DNA of 17,356 bases. It comes from Candidatus Albibeggiatoa sp. nov. BB20 (GTDB taxonomy: Bacteria > Pseudomonadota > Gammaproteobacteria > Beggiatoales > Beggiatoaceae). Every line of letters begins with the position of its first letter. Within the stretch, counting starts at the first letter, position 1. The notes under the pieces are model-generated. The model saw only the letters and a list, made by a program, of their open reading frames with translations, was not told the DNA's origin and did no database searches. The position numbers were made by a program, and so were the translations under genes. The stretch covers positions 2,813 through 20,168 of the forward strand of contig JADGDW010000079.1 of the NCBI GenBank assembly GCA_016744725.1, given 5' to 3'. Shown piece after piece: positions 8,431 through 15,944 of the stretch.

Positions 8431-8826
8431 TTATAGCATCAAATTACTTATGGGGTTTGCCAAATCCTCAGCAATCGCATCTAACATTCTTTGATAACGC
8501 TCAACTAAGCACATTTCATCAACCACATATTCTTTTTTGCCCATGCTAGTTTCGATAAATTCTACACCGACTTCAAAGCCACCTTCCTCATCTTCACCCC
8601 TTAGACGACACCAAGCAACGCGTCCCAATAATGTGATTTGAGGATCAACCATGATTGAAATCTCAATGAGTTCATTGAGCGGTATTTTTTGTTCTGATTC
8701 AAATGCCAAACCACCTAAGCTTACATTCTGAGTTTGCTGTACACTTTCCTCAATGTCATCGACTGATGCAACACGAATTGGAATTTGTGCGGGATGTCTG
8801 ATGAATCTTCTTCCTTCGTCTTTCAT
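8431..8826 (-). CDS. PilZ-domain protein, probable c-di-GMP receptor
   Basis: This 131-residue protein is mostly one PilZ domain. The c-di-GMP-binding RxxxR motif is in GRRFIRHP (Arg6 and Arg10), and the second motif NxSxxG is NVSLGGLAF (Asn34, Ser36, Gly39). Both are intact, so ligand binding is likely. A beta-barrel follows (LLGRVAWCRLRG, GFEVGVEFIE), then a C-terminal helix of about 35 residues (about 97-131) containing VERYQRMLDAIAEDLA. There is no signal peptide or membrane segment, so it is a cytoplasmic single-domain receptor. Partners cannot be inferred, since no diguanylate cyclase, pilus or cellulose gene is adjacent. AGGA lies nine bases before the ATG at 8826. A 6-bp inverted repeat, TGACAT/ATGTCA (8872-8888), lies about 45 bp upstream of the start and could be an operator. 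Confidence 0.88.
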   Translation of the reverse strand: MKDEGRRFIRHPAQIPIRVASVDDIEESVQQTQNVSLGGLAFESEQKIPLNELIEISIMVDPQITLLGRVAWCRLRGEDEEGGFEVGVEFIETSMGKKEYVVDEMCLVERYQRMLDAIAEDLANPISNLML

Positions 8827-9880
8827 ATTGCTACATCCTAAAAATGAGGTCGTCCGTTATATTGAGTAAAATGACATGGCAAATGTCAACTATCCTTCCT
8901 CAACGGCAGACTGTTCACCTGCTCTGTTATTGTGCAATAGTTGAATGCGGAAATTCAAATAGAATTTATGATGACTGATTAAGTTGACCTATCAACCAAT
9001 CTATTCATTTTAGATAGCACTTCTTAGCTAAGTTGTCAATTTTGTTTAGACTATTTGTATTTTTCTGACAGCTTATTTTATGTCGTTAGAGATCATTATT
9101 TAAAATCGATAGCCCTACAAAACATGATATTTTTAAGTATTGATTTTATTCTAATACAGGTTTACATCCGATATTCATAGCTTATTTTGGAATATCAGAA
9201 TTCGTTTTCTTGTACTTGAAAATATTTTAATGAATTTAACCTTAAAAAACAAAATAAATTATCTCTAATAGCTTCTCTTAGCTCAGGTTTTCAAATTGCT
9301 TTACATATCCAATGAGTTTTGCTGTTCAGCATAAACTTGTTTCAGCGTATTTGTCCAGCCATGAATGTGTGTAGTAGAGCTTACTTTTTTAACGTTTGCA
9401 TCAATGAGTAAATACAGAAAATTTGGAATAAATTGCCAGAAAAATTGGAATCAACAACATCATGTTTGTATTTTGACAGCATCTTGTAAAAAAACCAATA
9501 TTATCTTAATTAAGTAGCATAGCAGAAGACTCAAGCCTTCAAAATAAAAGGCATGGCTAGGGGCATAAAAATCTAAACGACTGTTATATAACATAGTATT
9601 ATATTATAAAGACATTGGTTTAATATTGGATAAATCAATTGTAATTTGGGGTGGGTTTGATTGAAGATGTATTGCGTAAATTAACTCATTAGTTAAGGTT
9701 CAAGATCGTCACTCTATTTTGAGCTTTATTCTAATGCCAAAAAGCCAAACAATGAAAAAAACGATAAAATAGCATGATAGTGTTTTGATACGGATGCAAT
9801 CTTGAATATTATGATTCCAATATCATCAAAATAGCTTAAACTGCACAAAAATTACTAGAAATAATAGAGGGAAGCCAACC
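8827..9880. other. AT-rich intergenic region of about 1.05 kb with no intact gene
   Basis: No reading frame of convincing length or family resemblance was found on either strand. It should carry the promoters of the divergent PilZ and hisS genes. Small inverted repeats include TGACAT/ATGTCA (8872-8888) and GATATTC/GAATATC (9170-9196). The middle part contains a stop-interrupted frame that may be a decayed gene (listed separately). No tRNA-like fold, CRISPR repeat or copy of the 15-bp palindrome family was seen here. Confidence 0.6.
9301..9594 (-). pseudogene. Possible decayed small ORF, two in-frame stops
   Basis: Read on the minus strand from an ATG at 9594, one frame runs 98 codons to a TAA at 9301, interrupted only by two TGA codons about 45-48 codons in. 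Before the stops the product is hydrophobic (FEGLSLLLCYLIKIILVF), suggesting a membrane segment. After them it reads LYLLIDANVKKVSSTTHIHG and on to LKQVYAEQQ. I do not recognise the family. It could be a decayed gene, but chance openness in AT-rich DNA is a fair alternative. Confidence 0.2.
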
Positions 9881-11164
9881 TTGTCTAAAGCCATTCAAGC
9901 AATTCGCGGTATGAATGATATATTGCCAACCCAAACCGCACAGTGGCAATATTTTGAGCGTGTTATTAAACAGATTTTACAAAATTACGGGTTTCATGAA
10001 ATTCGTTTGCCTTTGGTTGAGAAAACGGAATTATTTGCACGTTCTATTGGTGAAGTGACTGATATTGTTGAAAAGGAAATGTATACTTTTAGCGATCGAC
10101 CTGATAAGCATGACCAAGCTGAGAATTTATCTTTGCGTCCAGAGGGCACAGCCAGCTGTGTGCGTGCAGGGATTCAAAATAACTTATTTTACGGACAAGT
10201 ACAGCGTTTATGGTATTCGGGCGCAATGTTCCGACGCGAAAGACCTCAAAAAGGCCGTTATCGTCAATTTCATCAAATTGGAGCAGAAGTCTTTGGTTTG
10301 GAAGGCCCTGATATTGATGCTGAAGTGATTTTGATGACTGCGCGTTTTTGGAAAGTGTTGGGCTTAAAAAATTTAGAGTTGCAAATTAACTCTCTAGGTT
10401 CTAATACGGCACGGGCAAATTATCGGGAAGTGCTAGTCAAATATTTAACTGAGCATCAAGAGCTGTTAGATGAAGCCAGCCAACGTCGTTTACAGTCTAA
10501 TCCATTGCGGATTTTAGATAGTAAAAACCCATATATGCAGGAAATGATTAGCCAAGCACCACAATTATTAAATTATTTAGATGCTGAATCCAAAGCCCAT
10601 TTTGAACAATTACAAAGTTTACTCACTGCCAATGGGATTGAATTTGTGGTTAATCCACGTTTGGTGCGCGGTTTAGATTATTACAATCGAACCGTATTTG
10701 AGTGGGTGACAACAGAGCTAGGGGCACAAGGCACAGTCTGTGCGGGTGGTCGTTATGATGGTTTGGTTGAGCAAATTGGCGGCAAACCTATTGCTGGATT
10801 GGGCTTTGCCATGGGTGTGGAACGTTTACTGAGCTTATTGGAGCAAGATCATTTATTGCCAAAAGCAGATGTGCCACATATTTATTTGATGACGATGGGT
10901 GACAAAGCATTACAACCTGGGATGCAATTGGCTGAATCATTACGGGATTCTTTGCCTGATTTACGATTAATGCTGCATTGCGGTGGCGGCAATTTTAAAT
11001 CCCAATTTAAGAAAGCAGATAAAAGTGGTGCACAAATGGCATTGGTTTTAGGTGATGATGAAGTGGATAATCAGCAAGTTACTGTGAAATTTTTGCGCGA
11101 AGATAAGCCACAACAAACGCTTGGGCATCAAGAATTACAGGCTTTGCTTAATGAAATAATATAG
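9881..11164 (+). CDS. hisS: Histidyl-tRNA synthetase (TTG start)
   Basis: HisS is a class II aminoacyl-tRNA synthetase that charges tRNA-His in the cytoplasm. The 427-residue protein begins SKAIQAIRGMNDILP, as in most bacterial HisRS. Motif 2 is in FRRERPQKGRYRQFHQ (about 118-132). The histidine-binding signature is LVRGLDYYNRTVFEW (261-275, Arg263), and motif 3 is AGLGFAMGVERLL. A C-terminal anticodon-binding domain (about 330-427) completes a normal-length enzyme. The start must be TTG at 9881: GAGG lies about ten bases upstream, no in-frame ATG occurs nearby upstream, and the first internal ATG (in RGMND) would remove conserved residues. The usual BamB/YfgM-type neighbours are absent, so hisS sits alone here. 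Confidence 0.96.
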   Translation: MSKAIQAIRGMNDILPTQTAQWQYFERVIKQILQNYGFHEIRLPLVEKTELFARSIGEVTDIVEKEMYTFSDRPDKHDQAENLSLRPEGTASCVRAGIQNNLFYGQVQRLWYSGAMFRRERPQKGRYRQFHQIGAEVFGLEGPDIDAEVILMTARFWKVLGLKNLELQINSLGSNTARANYREVLVKYLTEHQELLDEASQRRLQSNPLRILDSKNPYMQEMISQAPQLLNYLDAESKAHFEQLQSLLTANGIEFVVNPRLVRGLDYYNRTVFEWVTTELGAQGTVCAGGRYDGLVEQIGGKPIAGLGFAMGVERLLSLLEQDHLLPKADVPHIYLMTMGDKALQPGMQLAESLRDSLPDLRLMLHCGGGNFKSQFKKADKSGAQMALVLGDDEVDNQQVTVKFLREDKPQQTLGHQELQALLNEII

Positions 11165-11473
11165 TCATGTAGGGTGGAATTACGAAATGTTTTCCACCTA
11201 AATTATCAATGGTTTAGACACTACTATTTATAGTCTTTCCATGAGAGCCTCAATGATTATGCTATCGTCAACAATCATATTTCCCCTTATTATTTGCCTC
11301 TTTCCTCATTTTTAAGCAAAACTGTCCGAAGTATTGATAATAGAAATGAGCTTAATATCTTTTTGAATATCTTGTCATTAAACACAACTCCAAGTATGGT
11401 TATAGTAAATATGAACCTATTTTGCTTAACCAATTAAGTCTCCTATCAAATATTCATTAGAAAAGAGGTTTTT
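11165..11473. other. Intergenic region between hisS and the caspase gene
   Basis: This 309-bp region holds a hairpin just after hisS (listed separately) and presumably the promoter of the caspase gene. No open frame, repeat copy or convincing -35/-10 pair was identified. AAGAGG at 11463-11468 is a good ribosome site for the ATG at 11474. Confidence 0.6.
11173..11198 (+). terminator. Weak hairpin after hisS
   Basis: GGTGGAA (11173-11179) pairs with TTCCACC (11192-11198) around a 12-base loop, eight bases after the hisS stop. The position suits a terminator, but no T-run follows. The motif also resembles a decayed copy of a dispersed GTAGGGTGG...CCACC repeat, so its role is uncertain. Confidence 0.4.
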
Positions 11474-14400
11474 ATGCGCCAAATACTATTCTTCGTCATG
11501 CTGTTACTGCTGCCATTGCTGAGTCATGCCATCAGCGATACGCCGATTTTACGTTTAGAAACGGGTATGCACACAGGGCCTATTCGTCACCTCGATGTTG
11601 ATGATGCAAACCGCTATGTTGTCACGGGTTCAGATGATAAAACCGTGCGTTTATGGTCAACAGAAGATTTAAGCTTATTAAAAGTGTATCGCCCACCGAT
11701 TGGTGAAGGTAATGAAGGGATGATTTTTGGGGTGGCGATTTCGCCCGATGGTAATACCATTGCGGCTAGTGGCTGGACAACAGCTGATAAATCAGGATAT
11801 TACACCACAATTTATTTTTTTGATCGTGCTTCTGGTGAAATGATTCAACGCATTATTAACGTGCCAACCGTGGTTAACCATCTTGAATACTCTCCTGATG
11901 GAAAATACTTAGTTGCGGTTTTATCGGGAAATGGTGGTTTTCAGGCTTTTAATACGGAAACCTATGAATTAGTCGCAGATAACAATAATTATGGTGGTTA
12001 CAGCTATTGGGCTGAATTCAATCAACAAGGCCATTTAATCGTAACCTGTGTCTCGGGGCAATTGTATTTATATGATGAAAATTTTGAGCAAATTGCCACA
12101 CAAACGACCCATAGCAAAGCCGAGCAACCTTATGCTGCCACCTTTTCACCCGATGGGACAAAAATCGCCATTAGTCACTTTTTCACACCGAGCGTGTATG
12201 TGGTTTCAGCAGAAGATTTAAGTTTATTGTATGAAGTCGACACCAGCTTTGCAGCCAGTAACAGTGATTTTAATGCCTTAGCATGGTCGCCAGATGGTGA
12301 ATATTTATACGGTGGTGGTCGTTATTGGGATGGTGATTTAGCCTCGTATGCAATGATACGTTGGGATAATGCAGGTCAAGGCAAACCTTTGGCTTATGCG
12401 TTTGCCCAAAATTCGATTTTAGATATGCAAGTATTAGATAATCATGAATTAATTGTTGGTAGTTATGATCCTGTGTTTGGTAAATATGATGCCAATGGCA
12501 CATTAAGTCATTCATTAGAAGCAGGCATTGCAGACTATCGAGATAATTTTGATGGTTTCTTAGTCAGTGAAAATGGCGACGCGGTAAAATTTGGCTATAA
12601 AGCGTTTGGTAAAGACCCCGCTTATTTTTCTTTAACTGAACATGTGTTAACGCGTACTCTGCCAGATACTACTCGTTTAACCGCCCCAATCAGAAGTTCT
12701 GACACCTTAAACGTCACGGATTGGGAACAGAACCAATCTCCTCGCTTTAATTATGAAACCTTGCCTATGATTAGTGGTGAAATTTCCTACAGTGTCGGGA
12801 TGTCACATGATTCAAAACACTTTTTACTGGGTACAGGTTGGACATTACGCATGTTCAATGAAAAAGGCTGGCAAACTTGGCAAAAACCTGTGGTTGGTGG
12901 TTCAGCTTGGGTCGTGAATATCGCTCAAAATAATAAAGTGGCTTTGGCGAGCTTTGGCAATGGCATGATTCAGTGGCTCAATGTCGAAACGGGTGCAACA
13001 TTACTCAGTTTCTTCCCGCACCAAGATGGCAAACGCTGGATTGCATGGACACCAGAAGGTTATTACATGACTTCCGCAGGTGGTGAGGAATTAATTGGCT
13101 GGCATATCAATCAAGGTGAAGGGCAAAGTGCAGATTTTTTCCCAGCAACTCGTTTCCGTGAGCAATTTTATCGCCCTGAGGTTGTGAAGAAAGTTTTAGA
13201 AACCTTTGATTCAGCAAAAGCATTGCAATTGGTTAATAAAGAACATCATGTGACTGAAGAAGCTAAAGCAGGTATTCAACATTTATTGCCGCCTGTGGTA
13301 TCCAGTTTTGAATTAGATGAAAAATCGCTTGATGCAATACAAAATACCAGCAGCTTAGCGTTTAAAGATCGGAAAGTGACTTTTGCCTATCGAGTACGCC
13401 GTCCTTCAGGTGAAGCGATTAAGGATATTAAATTACTGCTTGATGGTCGACCTATGGATGCAAACGCCGCTCGCGGAATCAGTCGTGGTATTAGCCGAGG
13501 AATCAGCCGTGATATAAGCGATCCTCAACAAGATATTAGTAATTTAGCCTGTCTTATTGATAAATCAGCATCAGAATTAGCCGAACAAGCCAGAGGGATT
13601 AGTCGGGGAATTAGCCGTGGCATCAGTCGTAATGTTGAAGTCGATGCAAATCAGTCCGATAGTGATGAAACCATCATCATTGACAATAATTGTGAGATTC
13701 CTCAAGACGATGAATTGCATTATCTTACAATTGAATTGCCACCACGTGATGTACAAGTCAGCTTGATTGCCGAAAATCGTTATTCGTCATCAGAACCTTA
13801 TAGTTTAAATTTAACGTGGACAGGTGAAGCTTCACAGCCTAAACCAACATTATATGTATTGGCTACAGGCGTGAGTCAATATGATGATGAGGCGTTGACA
13901 TTGAATTTTGCGGCTAAAGATGCACAAGATTTTTCTGATGGTTTAAAAAAACAGTTGGATAGCGATTTTTATAAAACAGTAGAAATCAAATTATTAAAAG
14001 ATGCGACAAAACAGGAAATTATAGAAGGTTTGAGATGGCTGCATGAAAACGTCACCATTCATGATGTGGCCATTCTATTTTTTGCGGGGCATGGATTTAA
14101 TGAGACTGATGGTAAATATTACTTTTTACCCCGAGATGTCGATAAATACAAAATGGCTGAAACGGGCTTAGTATATGAGGATATTAAAAACACCTTGTCT
14201 TCGTTACCAAGCAAGGCTTTATTGTTTATTGATACCTGTCATTCAGGCAATGTGATGGGCAGTGGTTTTGTTGATATTGATCGAGTCTCAAATGACTTAT
14301 CCAGCTCTGAAAATGGGATTGTGGTTTTTGCTGCAACGACGGGTAAACAATTAGCTTGGGAAGATGAAGCATGGGGCAATGGTGCGTTTACCAAAGTATT

Positions 14401-14572
14401 GATTGAAGGGTTATCTGGTGAAGCCGATTATACTCATGACCATCATGTGAGTTTTACCGAGTTGAATTTATATTTATCGACTCAGGTACACAAATTAACC
14501 CAAGGCCAACAGACCCCGACCACCGCGATTCCTAAAACAACACCAGATTTTCATTTAGTGCGTTTACGCTAG
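11474..14572 (+). CDS. Exported WD40-repeat caspase-family (peptidase C14) protein with RGIS repeats
   Basis: This 1032-residue protein has several regions. Residues 1-19 form a signal peptide (LLLLPLLSHA), so export is predicted. Residues about 30-580 form a beta-propeller with WD40-like blades, for example GSDDKTVRLW, ISPDGNTIAASG, YSPDGKYLVAV, FSPDGTKIAIS and WSPDGEYLYGGG; the last part (WIAWTPEGYYMTSAGGEELIGW) is typical of prokaryotic WD40-caspases. A possible Ig-like segment follows (about 610-790), holding two RGIS repeat clusters (667-682 and 707-719). The caspase domain spans about 790-1032. The catalytic dyad is His873 (FFAGHGF) and Cys922 (IDTCHSG). Asp920 and Asp816 fit the S1 aspartates that give metacaspases Arg/Lys specificity. 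All catalytic residues are present, so activity is plausible. The ribosome site AAGAGG is good. It is a single-gene unit closed by a hairpin terminator. Its cellular role is unknown; a link to stress or cell death would be inference. Confidence 0.9.
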   Translation: MRQILFFVMLLLLPLLSHAISDTPILRLETGMHTGPIRHLDVDDANRYVVTGSDDKTVRLWSTEDLSLLKVYRPPIGEGNEGMIFGVAISPDGNTIAASGWTTADKSGYYTTIYFFDRASGEMIQRIINVPTVVNHLEYSPDGKYLVAVLSGNGGFQAFNTETYELVADNNNYGGYSYWAEFNQQGHLIVTCVSGQLYLYDENFEQIATQTTHSKAEQPYAATFSPDGTKIAISHFFTPSVYVVSAEDLSLLYEVDTSFAASNSDFNALAWSPDGEYLYGGGRYWDGDLASYAMIRWDNAGQGKPLAYAFAQNSILDMQVLDNHELIVGSYDPVFGKYDANGTLSHSLEAGIADYRDNFDGFLVSENGDAVKFGYKAFGKDPAYFSLTEHVLTRTLPDTTRLTAPIRSSDTLNVTDWEQNQSPRFNYETLPMISGEISYSVGMSHDSKHFLLGTGWTLRMFNEKGWQTWQKPVVGGSAWVVNIAQNNKVALASFGNGMIQWLNVETGATLLSFFPHQDGKRWIAWTPEGYYMTSAGGEELIGWHINQGEGQSADFFPATRFREQFYRPEVVKKVLETFDSAKALQLVNKEHHVTEEAKAGIQHLLPPVVSSFELDEKSLDAIQNTSSLAFKDRKVTFAYRVRRPSGEAIKDIKLLLDGRPMDANAARGISRGISRGISRDISDPQQDISNLACLIDKSASELAEQARGISRGISRGISRNVEVDANQSDSDETIIIDNNCEIPQDDELHYLTIELPPRDVQVSLIAENRYSSSEPYSLNLTWTGEASQPKPTLYVLATGVSQYDDEALTLNFAAKDAQDFSDGLKKQLDSDFYKTVEIKLLKDATKQEIIEGLRWLHENVTIHDVAILFFAGHGFNETDGKYYFLPRDVDKYKMAETGLVYEDIKNTLSSLPSKALLFIDTCHSGNVMGSGFVDIDRVSNDLSSSENGIVVFAATTGKQLAWEDEAWGNGAFTKVLIEGLSGEADYTHDHHVSFTELNLYLSTQVHKLTQGQQTPTTAIPKTTPDFHLVRLR
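13472..13519 (+). repeat. RGIS tetrapeptide repeat cluster 1 within the caspase gene
   Basis: This cluster has four consecutive 12-bp units encoding RGIS, RGIS, RGIS and RDIS (residues 667-682). The Arg codons are CGC, CGT, CGA and CGT, and the Gly, Ile and Ser codons also vary between units, so the DNA units differ mostly at silent positions. The cluster lies in the linker between the propeller and the protease, directly after LLLDGRPMDANAA. Confidence 0.9.
13592..13630 (+). repeat. RGIS tetrapeptide repeat cluster 2 within the caspase gene
   Basis: This cluster has three RGIS units and a final Arg (residues 707-719), encoded with AGA, CGG, CGT and CGT for the arginines. It is 24 residues after cluster 1, separated by an acidic segment with a single cysteine (SNLACLID). 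The next stretch is strongly acidic (VEVDANQSDSDE). Confidence 0.9.
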
Positions 14573-14594
14573 TTTTTGAGAATATTTTATTGTG

Positions 14595-14639
14595 ATAGAA
14601 GGTTGTCTGTTCTTGAGGATAGGGAGTCTTCTATTTTTT
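14595..14639 (+). terminator. Intrinsic terminator of the caspase gene
   Basis: ATAGAAG (14595-14601) pairs perfectly with CTTCTAT (14628-14634), and a T-run at 14634-14639 follows at once. The loop is long (26 bases). It starts 22 bases after the stop codon, a suitable place for an intrinsic terminator. Confidence 0.6.
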
Positions 14640-14675
14640 CAGAACAATGAGTCTTTTGTTATGCGCTTAGTTAAG

Positions 14676-14742
14676 TATAGTCATTTTATTTTAAAGTGAT
14701 ATAGGACTGGCAGTCCTAACACATAACAAGAAATTCACTATA
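14676..14742. repeat. MITE-like palindromic element, copy D (exact internal deletion)
   Basis: This 67-bp copy starts TATAGTCATTTTATTTTAAA and ends ATTCACTATA. It has only one palindrome, AGGACTGGCAGTCCT (14703-14717). The arms keep the full 27 and 25 bp seen in copies B and C. It is therefore 49 bp shorter than copy B, exactly one palindrome (15) plus the spacer (34). It lies between the caspase terminator and the acylphosphatase gene. Confidence 0.85.
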
Positions 14743-14784
14743 TCACCTATTGGCTAAGCCTAAAAAATTGGAACTGATTTAATT

Positions 14785-15072
14785 ATGATGCACATTTGCC
14801 AACATTTCTTTATTACAGGTCGAGTGCAGGGTGTATCATTTCGTTACTACACTCGCCATAAAGCCGTTGAATTAGGATTAACGGGTTGGGCACGCAATTT
14901 AACCGATGGACGAGTCGAGGTGATTGCTTGTGGGAACGCAAGTGCGATGGCATTATTTCAAGTGTGGTTAGCACAAGGGTCTACATTGGCAAAAGTAACC
15001 AATATAGAAGCTAAAACATTACCTTGCCAACAACTTGATCGTTTCAAAATATTGGATTCCGCGCCCAACTAA
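14785..15072 (+). CDS. acyP: Acylphosphatase
   Basis: This small cytoplasmic enzyme hydrolyses acyl phosphates such as carbamoyl phosphate and 1,3-bisphosphoglycerate. The 95-residue protein carries signature 1, TGRVQGVSFRYYT, with the substrate-binding Arg20. Signature 2, GWARNLTDGRVEV, contains the catalytic Asn38. The length and alpha/beta pattern are those of ordinary acylphosphatases. Two adjacent ATGs (14785 and 14788) are possible starts; the upstream ribosome site is weak, so the choice is open. It converges on purN, with repeat copy E in between. Confidence 0.93.
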   Translation: MMHICQHFFITGRVQGVSFRYYTRHKAVELGLTGWARNLTDGRVEVIACGNASAMALFQVWLAQGSTLAKVTNIEAKTLPCQQLDRFKILDSAPN

Positions 15073-15160
15073 TGACATGATTTTAGCGACTATCCGTAGA
15101 GTTTAAGATTTCAGCTTTGAATAAGCACTGTCAAAACTAAAGCCTAAAACACTTCCACAA

Positions 15161-15313
15161 CATAGTCGTTTTCTTACTAAATCATTAGAACGGTTCAGCC
15201 TTGAATGAGCATATATGGGTGTTAGGACTGGCAGTCCTAAAAACTTCAAATATCAATCACTTTTAAAAGTAAGGACTGCCAGTCCTGTATCATCTTAGAA
15301 TAAAACGGCTATA
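15161..15313. repeat. MITE-like palindromic element, copy E (inverted, with left-arm insertion)
   Basis: The core is certain: AGGACTGGCAGTCCT (15224-15238), a 33-bp spacer, and AGGACTGCCAGTCCT (15272-15286), then a 27-bp right arm ending CGGCTATA at 15313. The orientation matches copy A. The matching left end appears to be CATAGTCGTTTT at 15161, which makes the left arm 63 bp instead of 25, an insertion of about 38 bp. The element ends five bases from the purN stop, and its hairpins may serve as the terminator between convergent acyP and purN. The core is more certain than the left boundary. Confidence 0.75.
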
Positions 15314-15318
15314 ACTTC

Positions 15319-15936
15319 CTAAAGTTGTACGGCTTTACCATCTAATAACACTTGATTTTGCTGTAATTTCAACCGCCCCTCCGCAAACCATTGCACCACT
15401 TGAGGGTAAATTTTATGCTCTTGCACTAATACCCGAGCAGCTAATTTATCAGCATCATCATTGTCTAAAACAGGGACTTTGGCTTGAGCAATAATAGGCC
15501 CACCATCTAAATCTTCGGTGACAAAATGCACACTCACACCATGTTCTGTCACGCCTGCTTCTAAAGCGCGTTCATGTGTATGCAGCCCTTTGAATAACGG
15601 CAATAATGAAGGATGAATATTAAGCAAACGTCCTCGATAATGCTGTACAAAATCGGGGGTTAAAATACGCATAAAACCCGCTAAAATCACCAAATCTACA
15701 TCAAACTGGTCAATACTGGTTTTTAAAGCGGCATCAAATGTACTGCGATTAGCAAACTGTTTATGATTGACCACCACCGCATCAATATCAATGCCTTGTT
15801 GCTTTGCGTACTCTAAGCCCTTAGCATCAGGATCATTACTGATAATTGCTTTAATTTGTACATTTGGAATTTGGGCTTCCACGATGGCTTGCATGTTGCT
15901 GCCACGCCCTGAAATTAAAATAACCGTTGATAACAT
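15319..15936 (-). CDS. purN: Phosphoribosylglycinamide formyltransferase (GART 1)
   Basis: PurN transfers a formyl group from 10-formyl-THF to GAR in purine synthesis, in the cytoplasm. With ATG at 15936 the protein is 205 residues, starting MLSTVILISGRGSNMQA, the usual GART N-terminus with its phosphate loop. The catalytic residues fall at the same positions as in E. coli: Asn106 and His108 (NIHPSLLP) and Asp144 (EDLDGGPII). An in-frame ATG at 15969 would add 11 residues inside the upstream gene; AGGA seven bases before 15936 supports the shorter form. Its stop lies five bases from repeat copy E. It follows the nitroreductase gene by eight bases, so the two are probably one transcript. The more common purM neighbour is not in the window. 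Confidence 0.95.
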   Translation of the reverse strand: MLSTVILISGRGSNMQAIVEAQIPNVQIKAIISNDPDAKGLEYAKQQGIDIDAVVVNHKQFANRSTFDAALKTSIDQFDVDLVILAGFMRILTPDFVQHYRGRLLNIHPSLLPLFKGLHTHERALEAGVTEHGVSVHFVTEDLDGGPIIAQAKVPVLDNDDADKLAARVLVQEHKIYPQVVQWFAEGRLKLQQNQVLLDGKAVQL

Positions 15937-15944
15937 ACTAATTC

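Noticed and set aside
5605..8826. ppk, erpA and the PilZ gene as one functional operon
   Set aside because: The ppk-erpA gap is about 260 bp with a hairpin, erpA has its own good ribosome site, and the functions are unrelated. Shared strand alone is not enough.
9451..9466. Two in-frame TGA codons flanking two cysteine codons (TGA TGT TGT TGA), as might occur in a selenoprotein
   Set aside because: The surrounding frame has no recognisable family and no SECIS-like hairpin was evident after either TGA. Chance or gene decay is simpler.
1225..15313. Palindromic repeats as a CRISPR array
   Set aside because: The copies are scattered over 14 kb, in both orientations, with similar rather than unique spacers, and no cas genes are present.
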